The notes beneath the pieces are model-generated. The model had not been told where the DNA came from. It saw only the letters and a list, made by a program, of their open reading frames with translations, and made no database searches. This document shows, piece by piece, positions 56,389-64,000 of a DNA stretch of 64,000 nt. The translations under genes were made by a program, and so were the position numbers. Origin of the DNA: Bilophila wadsworthia ATCC 49260 (GTDB taxonomy: Bacteria > Desulfobacterota > Desulfovibrionia > Desulfovibrionales > Desulfovibrionaceae); NCBI RefSeq assembly GCF_000701705.1, contig NZ_JNJP01000015.1:6377-70376 (forward strand), given 5' to 3'. Positions within the stretch are counted from its first letter, which is position 1. Each line of letters begins with the position of its first letter.

Positions 56389-56667
56389 AGGGTATGAGAT
56401 GTCCGAGTCCGGTGATGTCCGCCGGGCGGACGGGCTGCTCGTTCCTTATTACCGCTTGCTGTGGGGGGGCGTCACGCGGTCATGTCGGCGGAAACGCTTT
56501 ATCGCATGACCTTTGACGGCCCGCTCCCTGAGCGTTCCTCGGGCGCTCCCCACAGCGTGGATGTCGACGAAAGGCGTCTTGAGGCCGCGCAGCGCCTTGT
56601 CGAAAGACTCTGGCGTGAAAACGACGAGCTTCGCGCTCGGTTTGCGGCGTTCGGCATTAATATCTGA
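56360..56667 (+). pseudogene. NUMOD4-like protein interrupted at a run of seven G
   Basis: The first frame, from ATG 56360, begins MDWRRIPHAEGYEMSESGDV, matching the NUMOD4 motif W-x-x-I-P-x-x-E-G-Y-x-(V/M)-S-x-x-G-x-V-R found next to HNH homing nucleases. It stops soon after the G-run at 56463-56469. The frame reached by a -1 shift on that run continues as HAVMSAETLYRMTFDG and ends at 56667. Joined, they give a coherent 100-residue protein. The shift may be a mutation, a sequencing error in a homopolymer, phase variation, or programmed frameshifting. Confidence 0.55.
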
Positions 56668-56675
56668 GGATCAGG

Positions 56676-57119
56676 ATGATGGCGGAAGATAATCGAAAAT
56701 TTATCGGATCGATTTGTGTCAGAATCGGCACGGAACGCACGAAGATCGAGCTGTCTCCCGCCTCTGTCCACGGCGGCGGGGACGGATTTCGTGTGCGCGT
56801 GAACCGGTGTTGGGTTGATGCGCCGGAAGGCGGAGCGCTTTTTGTCGGCCCGGATCGGCTTGGCCAGCTTGTGGCTGACGTCGCCCTCGGCGGCATGCCC
56901 GTCCCGGAACCGGCTCCCGCTCTTCCAGCGAAGACACGGGTGAGCATCCGGCGCGAAACTGGCGGCATCATCTGGCATGACGGTGCGTGGACAATTTCGC
57001 CGCCGATCCGGGCTTATGACGGGCGCTGGTACGTCGCCGTCACCACGGCCCGCAAGGGAATTGAGTTTGTTCCTGTAAGCAGTGTCATCAGGAGTAACCA
57101 TAGTGGTCACACAGAATAG
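56676..57119 (+). CDS. phage hypothetical protein
   Basis: A 147-residue protein starting MMAEDNRKFIGS. It is beta-rich, with a repeated basic pattern and a Pro/Ala linker near the middle. No family was recognised. It is followed by an overlapping GemA-like gene, as small genes are in Mu. Confidence 0.5.
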   Translation: MMAEDNRKFIGSICVRIGTERTKIELSPASVHGGGDGFRVRVNRCWVDAPEGGALFVGPDRLGQLVADVALGGMPVPEPAPALPAKTRVSIRRETGGIIWHDGAWTISPPIRAYDGRWYVAVTTARKGIEFVPVSSVIRSNHSGHTE

Positions 57120-57567
57120 ACGCCCTCTGTATGCGAAAATCGCAATCGCCCGGAAGCAGCTCCCGCATCTTGACGAAGACGCCTACCGCGAACTGCTGAA
57201 GAGGGAATTCGGCAAGGAAAGCAGTAAAGAGCTTAACTGGTATCAGCTTGAAAGGCTGATCCAGCTTCTCGCCGGGCTCGGGGCACACTTTGAAAGCGGA
57301 GGAAGCAATCGCAAGGTGACCGCCAAGGCCCGCCCGGACTGGATTTCAGTGCCCGACGATGCACCGCACGCATCGCTGAAGCGCCAAATACTGGCGATCT
57401 GGAAGAAGCTCGGCTACAGCATGACAAGCCTCGAAACCCGCGTCCAGCGGCAGTTTGGTACGCACACCTTCGCCTGGGTGCATGACCACGAGAAGCTGAC
57501 GGCCCTGCTGACCGATCTGCAGAAGCGGGAAAGGGCCTTCGACAAAAAGCGCGGGGCCACGGCGTGA
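57103..57567 (+). CDS. gemA: GemA-family phage regulatory protein (DUF1018)
   Basis: A 154-residue protein with the GemA pattern: LYAKIAIARKQLPHLDEDAY, then RELLKREFGKESSKEL, and a C-terminal helical part. In Mu, GemA alters host gene expression and DNA supercoiling. GTG 57103, eight bases after AGGAG, is the likely start, within the end of the preceding gene. Confidence 0.8.
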   Translation: MVTQNRRPLYAKIAIARKQLPHLDEDAYRELLKREFGKESSKELNWYQLERLIQLLAGLGAHFESGGSNRKVTAKARPDWISVPDDAPHASLKRQILAIWKKLGYSMTSLETRVQRQFGTHTFAWVHDHEKLTALLTDLQKRERAFDKKRGATA

Positions 57568-57923
57568 ATGCGGCGCTGGAGAGCCTCCGAGCTGACATCC
57601 TCGCGCGGCACACGTCCGTTTACCAGTTTTGCAGGCAACATGAGAATCTGAAGCGCTCCACGGTCTACGCCGTGCTTGCCGGGCGCTACGCGGGTGATGC
57701 GGAAGAGCAGCTTGCTCGTATCCGGGAAGCTCTGGACGGCCCCGGCCCCCATCCGGAAATCCCGATACCGGGGCGGATAGCGGAAGTGCTCCAGCGGACG
57801 AAATGTCGGCGCTGTCGTCCTGTGAGCCGACGAAAGTGTCAGAGATGTCGTGAGAAAACGGAACAGGAAGCGCAGGCCGTGATGGAATTTTTAGAGAAGG
57901 AGGAGGCATGTCGAGGACATTGA
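57564..57923 (+). CDS. phage protein with Cys-pair zinc motif
   Basis: A 119-residue protein starting at GTG 57564, which overlaps the GemA stop. The N-terminal part resembles a short helix-turn-helix (TSVYQFCRQHENLKRSTVYAV). The C-terminal third has CRRC and CQRC pairs. It may be a middle regulator; no family was recognised. Confidence 0.5.
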   Translation: MNAALESLRADILARHTSVYQFCRQHENLKRSTVYAVLAGRYAGDAEEQLARIREALDGPGPHPEIPIPGRIAEVLQRTKCRRCRPVSRRKCQRCREKTEQEAQAVMEFLEKEEACRGH

Positions 57924-58360
57924 TCACGGACATCGTGCAACTGACGCGGGACGGCTGGCGACCCTATGGTGGCCAGCCCGAAGGCTATGTGTACGAGCGC
58001 CTTGGCTGCCCGTATCTGCTGACGAAGCGTAACAGGCCGTACTGGTTCGTCAAGAGCGACTTGTATCTGTGCGTCGGCTGCGCCCGGCGATGCAGCCTCG
58101 TGCGCCCCGACGGCTTTCCGCTCCCGCTCCCCATCCGCTATCCCAAGCCTCAGCAGCCGTACACGCTGACGCCGTATGAGATGGTCGAAAGAAAGCCCTT
58201 ACTGACTGTCGAAGAGGCTGCCTACTGTCTGAACGTCTCCAAGCGCACGGTATATGGCTACATCGATCTTGGGAAGCTCAATGTCCTGAAGGAAGGCCCG
58301 AAACGCGTGAGTTCACGGGATGTTCGGCGCATGATGGAGAACTTCGTCTTTGAGCAGTGA
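57908..58360 (+). CDS. phage MerR/excisionase-type helix-turn-helix protein
   Basis: A 150-residue protein. The C-terminal half has a MerR/excisionase helix-turn-helix (LLTVEEAAYCLNVSKRTVYG, then YIDLGKLNVLKEGPKR). The N-terminal half carries a CVGCARRC cluster. It is the last gene before a strong terminator, the place of the middle/late activator Mor in Mu, so it may switch on the lysis and late genes; that is an inference. Confidence 0.6.
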   Translation: MSRTLITDIVQLTRDGWRPYGGQPEGYVYERLGCPYLLTKRNRPYWFVKSDLYLCVGCARRCSLVRPDGFPLPLPIRYPKPQQPYTLTPYEMVERKPLLTVEEAAYCLNVSKRTVYGYIDLGKLNVLKEGPKRVSSRDVRRMMENFVFEQ

Positions 58361-58398
58361 AAAAAGCGTGCACAGATTGCGACGTTTCCGGAACGGCG

Positions 58399-58436
58399 GG
58401 CCCCGACATGGCAATGTAGCCATGCCGGGGCCTTTT
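58399..58436 (+). terminator. strong intrinsic terminator ending the phage early/middle operon
   Basis: GGCCCCGACATGGC pairs over 14 bp (one mismatch) with GCCATGCCGGGGCC around six bases, then TTTTCTGTT. It separates early/middle genes from the lysis cassette, so a promoter must lie just after it. Confidence 0.9.
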
Positions 58437-58444
58437 CTGTTCTG

Positions 58445-58503
58445 CCTCGGCACACCTCTCCTTTTCCCGCCGGGATTGGCCCGGCGGGGTTAAACCGCCG
58501 AGG
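58445..58503 (+). promoter_or_regulatory. nested RNA hairpins that hide the holin ribosome binding site
   Basis: An outer stem CCTCGGC (58445-58451) with GCCGAGG (58497-58503) encloses a very stable inner hairpin CCCGCCGGG/CCCGGCGGG (58466-58474 with 58480-58488). The 3' outer arm contains GAGG (58500-58503), the only ribosome site for the holin ATG five bases later. The site would be closed in the folded RNA, which suggests timed translation of the lysis genes. Confidence 0.6.
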
Positions 58504-58508
58504 TCGCA

Positions 58509-58871
58509 ATGACGATTCTGAAGACGCTTCTCTCCTCCCGCCGCTGGTTCGCGCTCACCGTGTTGGCCACCATCTGTCTGTCCGCTTTGCTTGTACTTTT
58601 CGCTCCGCAGCAGGCCCCCGTGGTCCACTACAAGCTGACGCTCGTTCTTCTCGCCGGTCTTGTTCTGTACCTGCTTGATTACGTGCTTTTCCCGTTCGCA
58701 TCCCCCGATTCGTACCTTGCCGACGACTGGCGCAAGGCTCCCGATGCCGACAGGCCGGATGACGCGGACTACCCGGTCGTGGAGGGATACCGGCAGGTCT
58801 TTTGTTTCGCCATGCTTCGTCGCGCCATCATCATCGGTTGCGGGATGCTAGCCGTGGGATTGGGGCTGTAG
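58509..58871 (+). CDS. putative holin or holin-like membrane protein
   Basis: A 120-residue protein with three hydrophobic segments (about 14-32, 40-63 and 100-118) and a hydrophilic loop. Place and size fit a holin in front of the muralytic enzyme and spanin genes. Holins share little sequence, so the call rests on topology and position. Its start lies directly after the hairpin that hides its ribosome site. Confidence 0.6.
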   Translation: MTILKTLLSSRRWFALTVLATICLSALLVLFAPQQAPVVHYKLTLVLLAGLVLYLLDYVLFPFASPDSYLADDWRKAPDADRPDDADYPVVEGYRQVFCFAMLRRAIIIGCGMLAVGLGL

Positions 58872-58873
58872 CC

Positions 58874-59668
58874 ATGAGCGTCAGGCAGTATTTGTCCGGC
58901 GTATGGAAACGGGGACAGCCCCGCGTTAAGGTTTTGCTGGCGGCGATTTGGAGATGGCTGAAGGACTGGCCGGATTTCATCCTGCTCGAATGCGCCAAGG
59001 GGTTACCCTACTTCCGCGTCGGATTCTGGTTTGTCCTTGGCGGCATCTGTGCGCTTTCGCTGGTCATTTTATGCTGTCACACGGGCCATGCCGCCGAAGT
59101 CCAGATTCCCCGCGCCGCCCTGCAGTACCGTTCCGAGCTGATCCGCTCCTCGCGCATGGTCTGGGGGCTTGATGCGCCGGTGGCCGTGTTCGCCGCACAG
59201 ATTCACACGGAAAGCTGGTGGAAAAACAGCACAGTATCGTCGGTCGGGGCGCAGGGGCTGGCGCAGTTCATGCCGTCCACGGCGAAGTGGCTGCCGTCCG
59301 TGGCTCCCGAGACCGGCACACCCGCGCCTTTCGATCCGCGCTGGTCGCTGCGGGCCTGCGTCACCTACGACAAGTATCTTTTTGACCGCATCACGGCGCG
59401 ATGGGGCAAGCCCCTCACCGAGTGGAACCGCATGGCTTTTGTGATGTCGGCATACAACGGGGGGCTCGGCTGGACGAACCGCGACCGCGCCAGAGCCGCG
59501 CAGTCCGGCCTCAATCCCGACGTCTGGTTCGGGCACGCCGAGCAGGTCAACGCGGGCCGACGGGCCAGCGCGAAGCGGGAAAATCAGCGGTATGTCCATT
59601 TTATCCTGCGCGAGCGCCAACAGGCGTACGTCAGGGCTGGATGGGGCAGGGGGGTGAGTGATGAGTAA
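58874..59668 (+). CDS. phage lytic transglycosylase (SLT domain) with membrane anchor
   Basis: A 264-residue protein. A transmembrane segment lies at about 50-72. The SLT domain follows with catalytic Glu113 in QIHTESWWKN, then SSVGAQGLAQFMPSTAKW and SAYNGG, all typical of lysozyme-like transglycosylases. It should cut peptidoglycan during lysis, in a signal-anchor-release manner. The gene starts two bases after the holin stop and overlaps the next. Confidence 0.88.
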   Translation: MSVRQYLSGVWKRGQPRVKVLLAAIWRWLKDWPDFILLECAKGLPYFRVGFWFVLGGICALSLVILCCHTGHAAEVQIPRAALQYRSELIRSSRMVWGLDAPVAVFAAQIHTESWWKNSTVSSVGAQGLAQFMPSTAKWLPSVAPETGTPAPFDPRWSLRACVTYDKYLFDRITARWGKPLTEWNRMAFVMSAYNGGLGWTNRDRARAAQSGLNPDVWFGHAEQVNAGRRASAKRENQRYVHFILRERQQAYVRAGWGRGVSDE

Positions 59669-60059
59669 GCTTCAGATCCTCGCCGTGTTTGTACTGACTT
59701 TTTGCCTCGTCGGATGGGGATACGTGAGGGGCGACAGAGACGCCTCCGCCGAGTACGCCGTGCTGATGGATAAGGAAAAGGATGCCCATGCGGAAACAAA
59801 GAAGGCGCTCGAAGCCGCCCTTGCGGCGGGCATCGGCTGGAAGGCCGCTTACGAGGAGATGGAAGCTTCGGCTGCGGCCTATCAGGATACCGCCGAAGCC
59901 TGTCTCGTCCGGGAAAAGGACTGGAGGAACGCCGTGGAGCGTCAGGAAAGTATCCTTTGTGAGGCTTCCGTCCGTCCCCGGACAGCCGAGGAGCGGGAAC
60001 ATGTTGTGGATGCTGCGACGCGCCGCAAGGCCGCTGCTCTACTTAACGCTGCTTGGTAG
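59661..60059 (+). CDS. Rz: Rz-like i-spanin
   Basis: A 132-residue protein: an N-terminal transmembrane helix (LQILAVFVLTFCLVGWGY), then a long Ala/Glu-rich periplasmic helix, as in inner-membrane spanin Rz. An Rz1-like lipoprotein gene starts inside it in another frame. Together they fuse inner and outer membranes at the end of lysis. It overlaps the transglycosylase gene by eight bases. Confidence 0.75.
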   Translation: MSKLQILAVFVLTFCLVGWGYVRGDRDASAEYAVLMDKEKDAHAETKKALEAALAAGIGWKAAYEEMEASAAAYQDTAEACLVREKDWRNAVERQESILCEASVRPRTAEEREHVVDAATRRKAAALLNAAW

Positions 60060-60339
60060 TCTGCTGCTCGCCGCAGGATGCGGGGAGCGGATGCCGGAGC
60101 TGCCGGCACCTCCGCGTGTCTTTCCGGCGCGGGACTGTCCGGCTCCCGAGCGGCCCGTCCTGCCTCCCGTGGACGGAACCCTTCCGTTTGATGCCCCTGA
60201 GAACATTACGGCACTTATGCGGCGGGATACGATTTTGAAACATTATGCCGAGGGGTTGGAGGCTGCAGTCGACTGCTACCGCAAGGCGAAGAAGGAGGTC
60301 TCCGATGATGCCCGTGGAGCAAATGCCACAGTTGATTGA
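60001..60339 (+). CDS. Rz1: Rz1-like outer-membrane spanin lipoprotein
   Basis: A 112-residue lipoprotein: signal (LLYLTLLGSLL) and lipobox LAAGC, then a Pro-rich stretch (PELPAPPRVFPARDCPAPER). Its start is embedded in the Rz gene in the +1 frame, the usual Rz/Rz1 arrangement. It is longer than lambda Rz1, having a C-terminal helical extension. Confidence 0.78.
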   Translation: MLWMLRRAARPLLYLTLLGSLLLAAGCGERMPELPAPPRVFPARDCPAPERPVLPPVDGTLPFDAPENITALMRRDTILKHYAEGLEAAVDCYRKAKKEVSDDARGANATVD

Positions 60340-60802
60340 GGCACTGGCTTCCATTGCCGAAATTTTGGGACGGCTTGGTGTGCCGGGGCTTGTTGCTTTG
60401 GTCTTGGCAGGCCCTGCAGCCGTCCTGATCATGATACTCGTACTTGATCATCTCAGGACACGACATTCTGACATTCGAGACGCACGGCACCGTGCGGATA
60501 TGGAACGCATGTTCTATGAATATCGCAAGGATATGGATGCGCGTAATTCGGAAACACTGGCTCTTGTGGAACAACACAGAGCCGATACACAGGCTATCCT
60601 GCGTGATCTCGGCGAGAAGCATGCACAGGTAACCCAATATTATCGGGACAACGTTGAGGTTGTGAAGGGATATCAGAGAATGACTACCGATTTCTGTGAT
60701 GTCGTCGTGAACAACACTCGGGCGTTGGAGCGCATAGCGAACATGAGTGAAGTCAACATGTTTTGTCCGATGGCGCGGGAAGCAGCCACGGGTCGCAAGT
60801 AG
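60305..60802 (+). CDS. phage membrane protein with coiled coil
   Basis: A 165-residue protein with a transmembrane helix at about 30-50 (VALVLAGPAAVLIMILVL) and a helical C-terminal part. AAGGAGG lies five bases before ATG 60305. It occupies the place of small Mu genes such as the DUF2730 family, with which it may be related; the match is not certain. Confidence 0.5.
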   Translation: MMPVEQMPQLIEALASIAEILGRLGVPGLVALVLAGPAAVLIMILVLDHLRTRHSDIRDARHRADMERMFYEYRKDMDARNSETLALVEQHRADTQAILRDLGEKHAQVTQYYRDNVEVVKGYQRMTTDFCDVVVNNTRALERIANMSEVNMFCPMAREAATGRK

Positions 60803-60810
60803 GAGAGCAC

Positions 60811-61053
60811 ATGAGCGAACGCACGGAAAATCTTGGTCGACGTGTTGAACTGCGGAGAGAACGTCAGCGGCTTGCAGCCGAGTGCGACGGGCTTCGCGGT
60901 CTCTTGCGCCGTCAGCTTCCGCTTGATGATGAAGTGGACGATCTTGATGGCGAAGGTATTTTCAATTCGGCGCTGGCTCTTCGCCAGAGCCTTGTTGAGT
61001 TGTCGGGAGTCAATAAAAAAATAGCCATTCTGAACCGTGAACTTGGCGACTAA
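60811..61053 (+). CDS. small phage protein before the terminase
   Basis: An 80-residue Arg/Leu/Glu-rich helical protein (MSERTENLGRRVELRRERQR at the start). AGGAGAG precedes the ATG. No family was recognised. It may be a head-assembly or terminase accessory protein. Confidence 0.5.
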   Translation: MSERTENLGRRVELRRERQRLAAECDGLRGLLRRQLPLDDEVDDLDGEGIFNSALALRQSLVELSGVNKKIAILNRELGD

Positions 61054-61062
61054 GGGGTTGTC

Positions 61063-61284
61063 ATGGATGCATTGCAGCGACTTGAAAGGCAAATCATGGA
61101 ACTCGAAGAGACGGCGGAGGCTCTGCGTTCACGCATCCAGTATCTGCTTTATCTCAATGAAGATACGGGGTTGATTGCCGGAGAACGCGTTGCCGCCGCG
61201 TCGTCCGCGTTGAAAAGCGTCACCGAATTGCTGAGGTCGCTCCTCGCCGAAGCCGAAAATCTCCGAGAAAGCGATGGGCGTTGA
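61063..61284 (+). CDS. small coiled-coil phage protein
   Basis: A 73-residue helical protein (MDALQRLERQIMELEETAEA at the start). It overlaps the small terminase gene by 11 bases. No family was recognised. Confidence 0.5.
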   Translation: MDALQRLERQIMELEETAEALRSRIQYLLYLNEDTGLIAGERVAAASSALKSVTELLRSLLAEAENLRESDGR

Positions 61285-61882
61285 GATCGATGCCGATACC
61301 CGCTGGCGGGCGATGGAGTTGTACTGCGCCGACCGGCTGACCTTCGCGCAGGTCTCGGAGGCCACCGGCATCGCAGACTCCACGCTCCGGCGCTGGGCCG
61401 ACGCCTACCAGTGGCGGGAACGCAGGGAAGAGCTGGCCCGGGCGGAGGCGGACATCCGCATCGATACGATCCGGAGCCGGGCCGCGATCCTGAAGCATCT
61501 GCTTGAAGCGGAGGACGGTAAGGCCGCATCCCAGATTGCCTTTGCCGTTGCCAGTCTCGGAAACCTTGAACTCCAGTATCAGAAGGCCATGCTTGCCGGG
61601 GAGATACTGAATCCTGCCAAGCCGGAGAAGCCCGTGAAGGTCTCCAGCCGCGCCGAAGCCATCGCCGTGCTGAAGCAGGCCGTGAACAACAAGCTCGGCA
61701 CGATCCTTTCAGATGAGAAGTACGTCACGACCGACAGCGTCACGGACATCGCCAAGTGTCTCGCGCTGGTGCAGGAGCTGGAAGCCACGCTTCCCAAGGA
61801 AGAGGCAGATACGATGAAGACCGGCGGGGTGTCCGCCGATATCGCTGAAAGACTCGACAAGGCGTTGGGGCTGGTCAAATGA
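61274..61882 (+). CDS. phage terminase small subunit (DUF3486/Mu gp27-like)
   Basis: A 202-residue protein with an N-terminal helix-turn-helix (LTFAQVSEATGIADSTLRRW) that binds phage DNA, then helical oligomerisation segments. It lies directly before the large terminase gene (ATGA overlap), as gp27 does in Mu. It recognises DNA for packaging. Confidence 0.75.
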   Translation: MGVEIDADTRWRAMELYCADRLTFAQVSEATGIADSTLRRWADAYQWRERREELARAEADIRIDTIRSRAAILKHLLEAEDGKAASQIAFAVASLGNLELQYQKAMLAGEILNPAKPEKPVKVSSRAEAIAVLKQAVNNKLGTILSDEKYVTTDSVTDIAKCLALVQELEATLPKEEADTMKTGGVSADIAERLDKALGLVK

Positions 61883-63354
61883 ATGAATTGGGTGTGTTGC
61901 TGCCATATCAGGAAGAGTGGGTGCTTGACGATGCCACCGTCAGCGTGTGGGAGAAGTCCCGCCGTATCGGCGCATCCTACGCGGAGGCCCTGAAGTCCGT
62001 GCGCTTCGCCATGCGCAACCGCGACGCCGGAGGGCAGAACACGTACTACCTTTCCTACAACAAGGAAATGACGCAGCAGTTTGTTAAGGACGCGGCCTAT
62101 TGGGCAAAAGTCCTCAACGCGGCGGTCAGTGATACGGAAGAGGTCGTGCTGCGCAATCCCGACGGGGACATCACCGTCTACCGCATCCGCTTCGCTTCCG
62201 GCTTCGACATCTGGGGGCTGCCGTCCGAGCCGCGTTCCCTGCGTTCGAAACAGGGCCGGGTCATTATCGATGAAGCCGCCTATGTCGATGATCTCGCCGG
62301 GTTGATCAAGGCTGCGATGGCGTTGCTCATGTGGGGTGGGTCCGTCTCCATCCTGTCCACGCACAACGGCGAAGACAATGCCTTCAACGAATTGGTCAAA
62401 GACATCCGGGCGGGAAAGCGCGACTATTCCCTGCACCGGACGACGCTTGACGATGCCCTCGCCGACGGCCTGTATCGCAAGATTTGCCAGTCGCAGGGGA
62501 AGCCGTGGACGCGGGAGGCGGAAGACCGCTGGCGCGAGCGGCTCATCACGGACTACGGCGAAGGCGCGGACGAAGAGCTTTTCTGCATCCCGAACCGCTC
62601 CTCCGGCGCATACCTGACCTCGGCGATGATCGAAGCGTGCATGGCGGACGGTGTCCCCGTGCTTACGTGGACGCCTCCCGCCGAGGATTTCGTGGACTGG
62701 GATATGCCGCTGGCCGAGATGATTACCCGGCAGTGGCTGCGCGGGCACGTCGACCCGCTGCTTGCCGAGCTGCCCGCCGGGTGCAGTCACTTCGTCGGCG
62801 GCGACTTCGGGCGCTCCGGCGACCTGTCCGTGTTCTGGCCGGTCACCGAGCAGGCCGATCTGACGCTGGCCACGCCGTTCACGGTGGAGCTGCGGAACTG
62901 CCCATACCGCACGCAGCAGCAGATCCTCTTCCATATAATAGATGCGTTGCCCCGCTTCTCCGGACTGGCGCTCGACGCCCGGGGCAACGGCAGCGCGCTC
63001 GCGGAGTTCGCCCGGCAGGAGTATGGCCCGGCACAGGTGGAGGAGGTCATGATCTCCGAGAGCTGGTACCGCGAGACCATGCCGAAGCTGAAAAGCCGCA
63101 TCGAGGACAAGACGGTGGTCTTGCCGAAGAGCGCGGATGTGCTGTCCGACCTGCGAAGCCTGCGCGTGGTCAAGGGCGTTGCCCGCGTGCCCGACGTACG
63201 GGGCAGGGACGCCACCGGGAAGCGCCACGGCGACGCCGCCGTCGCGCTGGCGATGGCCATCCACGCCCGCGAAAAGCTGGGCAGCGTCGAGCCGTGGAGC
63301 TGCGAGACGGTGGACGTGCTCGCGGGACAACGTTTTTCCTTCGATGGGTTTTAA
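61879..63354 (+). CDS. phage terminase large subunit (Mu gp28-like)
   Basis: A 491-residue packaging motor. The ATPase part has a Walker-A-like KSRRIGASYA (about 26-35) and Walker B VIIDEAAYVD (about 130). The RNase-H-like nuclease part starts at FVGGDFGRSGD (about 302) with further acidic residues (ALDARGNG). Mu gp28 cuts concatemer-free, host-linked DNA for headful packaging. It is full length. Portal protein (gp29) should follow next in Mu, but does not. Confidence 0.88.
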   Translation: MNELGVLLPYQEEWVLDDATVSVWEKSRRIGASYAEALKSVRFAMRNRDAGGQNTYYLSYNKEMTQQFVKDAAYWAKVLNAAVSDTEEVVLRNPDGDITVYRIRFASGFDIWGLPSEPRSLRSKQGRVIIDEAAYVDDLAGLIKAAMALLMWGGSVSILSTHNGEDNAFNELVKDIRAGKRDYSLHRTTLDDALADGLYRKICQSQGKPWTREAEDRWRERLITDYGEGADEELFCIPNRSSGAYLTSAMIEACMADGVPVLTWTPPAEDFVDWDMPLAEMITRQWLRGHVDPLLAELPAGCSHFVGGDFGRSGDLSVFWPVTEQADLTLATPFTVELRNCPYRTQQQILFHIIDALPRFSGLALDARGNGSALAEFARQEYGPAQVEEVMISESWYRETMPKLKSRIEDKTVVLPKSADVLSDLRSLRVVKGVARVPDVRGRDATGKRHGDAAVALAMAIHAREKLGSVEPWSCETVDVLAGQRFSFDGF

Positions 63355-63369
63355 AAGAAAGGACAGAGT

Positions 63370-63588
63370 ATGAAGCGACCAGAGTGGGCAAAAGCCAAGG
63401 TGCGACTTTACTTTTCGCGTTGCTGGATAGGGGAAGAGGATGGCGTCCCCGTGATTCAGGGTGTCACCGGCTTTCATGACTTTTTGCTTCTCCATGTCGA
63501 TGTTCCCATCCATCAGTGGCTCATCCAGCCTTTTTTCAAGGAGGAAGAGTTCCCCTTCCGGATACTCGAAGTGTACGAAGGGGAGTAG
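63370..63588 (+). CDS. phage hypothetical protein
   Basis: A 72-residue protein starting MKRPEWAKAK with AAAGGAC upstream, beginning 15 bases after the terminase. No family was recognised. It is the last gene with prophage-like composition. Confidence 0.5.
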   Translation: MKRPEWAKAKVRLYFSRCWIGEEDGVPVIQGVTGFHDFLLLHVDVPIHQWLIQPFFKEEEFPFRILEVYEGE

Positions 63589-63912
<324 letters not shown>

Positions 63913-64000
63913 ATGAGCGACGTAACCAGCAGAAAATACATAAAAACAAAGTTCGAGGGCGTTTACTACCGCCAGTCCGCCAAGCGTGATCCACGAACTG
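63913..64000 (+). CDS. tyrosine recombinase/integrase-like protein, N-terminal end (partial)
   Basis: Only 29 codons are in the window, from ATG 63913. They contain KFEGVYYRQSAKR, matching the arm-type DNA-binding N terminus of many phage and island tyrosine integrases (G-V-Y-x-R-x-S-x-K-R). No strong ribosome site precedes it. Mu-like phages use MuA and do not need such an integrase, so it should belong to another element. Confidence 0.5.
   Translation, partial: MSDVTSRKYIKTKFEGVYYRQSAKRDPRT

Overview
The window looks like chromosome from a sulfite/sulfate-reducing gut-type member of the Desulfovibrionaceae (Bilophila/Desulfovibrio-like). This is inferred from gene content only. It carries a Desulfovibrio gigas Mop-type aldehyde oxidoreductase, flavoproteins and small ferredoxins like those of APS reductase, a DUF4125 protein, many solute-receptor transporters (TRAP, tripartite tricarboxylate, DASS) and sigma-54 activators. 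No rRNA or tRNA gene was recognised.

Region 1 (1-8366): the end of a lytic transglycosylase gene (MltA), then a two-gene polysaccharide O-acylation unit: an MBOAT acyltransferase and an unusual SGNH-hydrolase plus serine-esterase fusion. A HAD phosphatase follows. Next is a coupled pair made of a sugar-type periplasmic lipoprotein and a dCache-GGDEF-EAL protein whose GGDEF motif is degenerate.

Region 2 (9146-14998): a scarred catabolic locus. Two joints fuse unrelated genes: a 5'-truncated SDR head-to-head with a 5'-truncated tctA, and tctC fused in frame to the C-terminal third of a thiamine-diphosphate enzyme. An intact aldehyde oxidoreductase follows. DUF4125 and a COG2958 PD-(D/E)XK protein separate this from the next block.

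Region 3 (16936-41396): three substrate-uptake and redox islands, each with its own transporter class and regulator. (a) A flavoprotein, a GltD-like oxidoreductase with a C-terminal ferredoxin, and a DctP/DctQM TRAP transporter, below a Crp/Fnr regulator gene and a palindromic operator. (b) A nine-kilobase operon of TctC, TctAB, a PLP D-cysteine-desulfhydrase-family enzyme, two glutamate-synthase-family FMN proteins and a D-aminoacylase, read from a -24/-12 promoter opposite a PrpR-type activator. (c) A ferredoxin, an APS-reductase-like flavoprotein and a DASS transporter, also read from a -24/-12 promoter opposite a second sigma-54 activator.

Region 4 (41556-45763): a complete phosphorelay of hybrid histidine kinase, Hpt protein and REC-HD-GYP c-di-GMP phosphodiesterase. 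After it come a non-coding stretch and a tiny 23-codon membrane peptide gene with its own terminator.

Region 5 (46734-about 63590): the left part of a Mu-like transposable prophage, with candidate left-end repeats, leftward repressor with operators, early genes, MuA, MuB, Gam, HU, GemA, a lysis cassette (holin, transglycosylase, Rz/Rz1) and the terminase genes. Its early region holds the most striking feature here: three intact type II hammerhead self-cleaving ribozymes plus one relic, each sitting between tiny genes just upstream of a ribosome binding site, with compensatory base changes in stem I. Other oddities are a free-standing ClpX-type zinc finger, a degenerate 33-bp tandem repeat before MuA, and a holin start site locked in an RNA stem. 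The expected Mu portal and head genes do not follow the terminase: a (TC)18 microsatellite, AT-rich DNA and the start of a tyrosine-integrase-like gene take their place.
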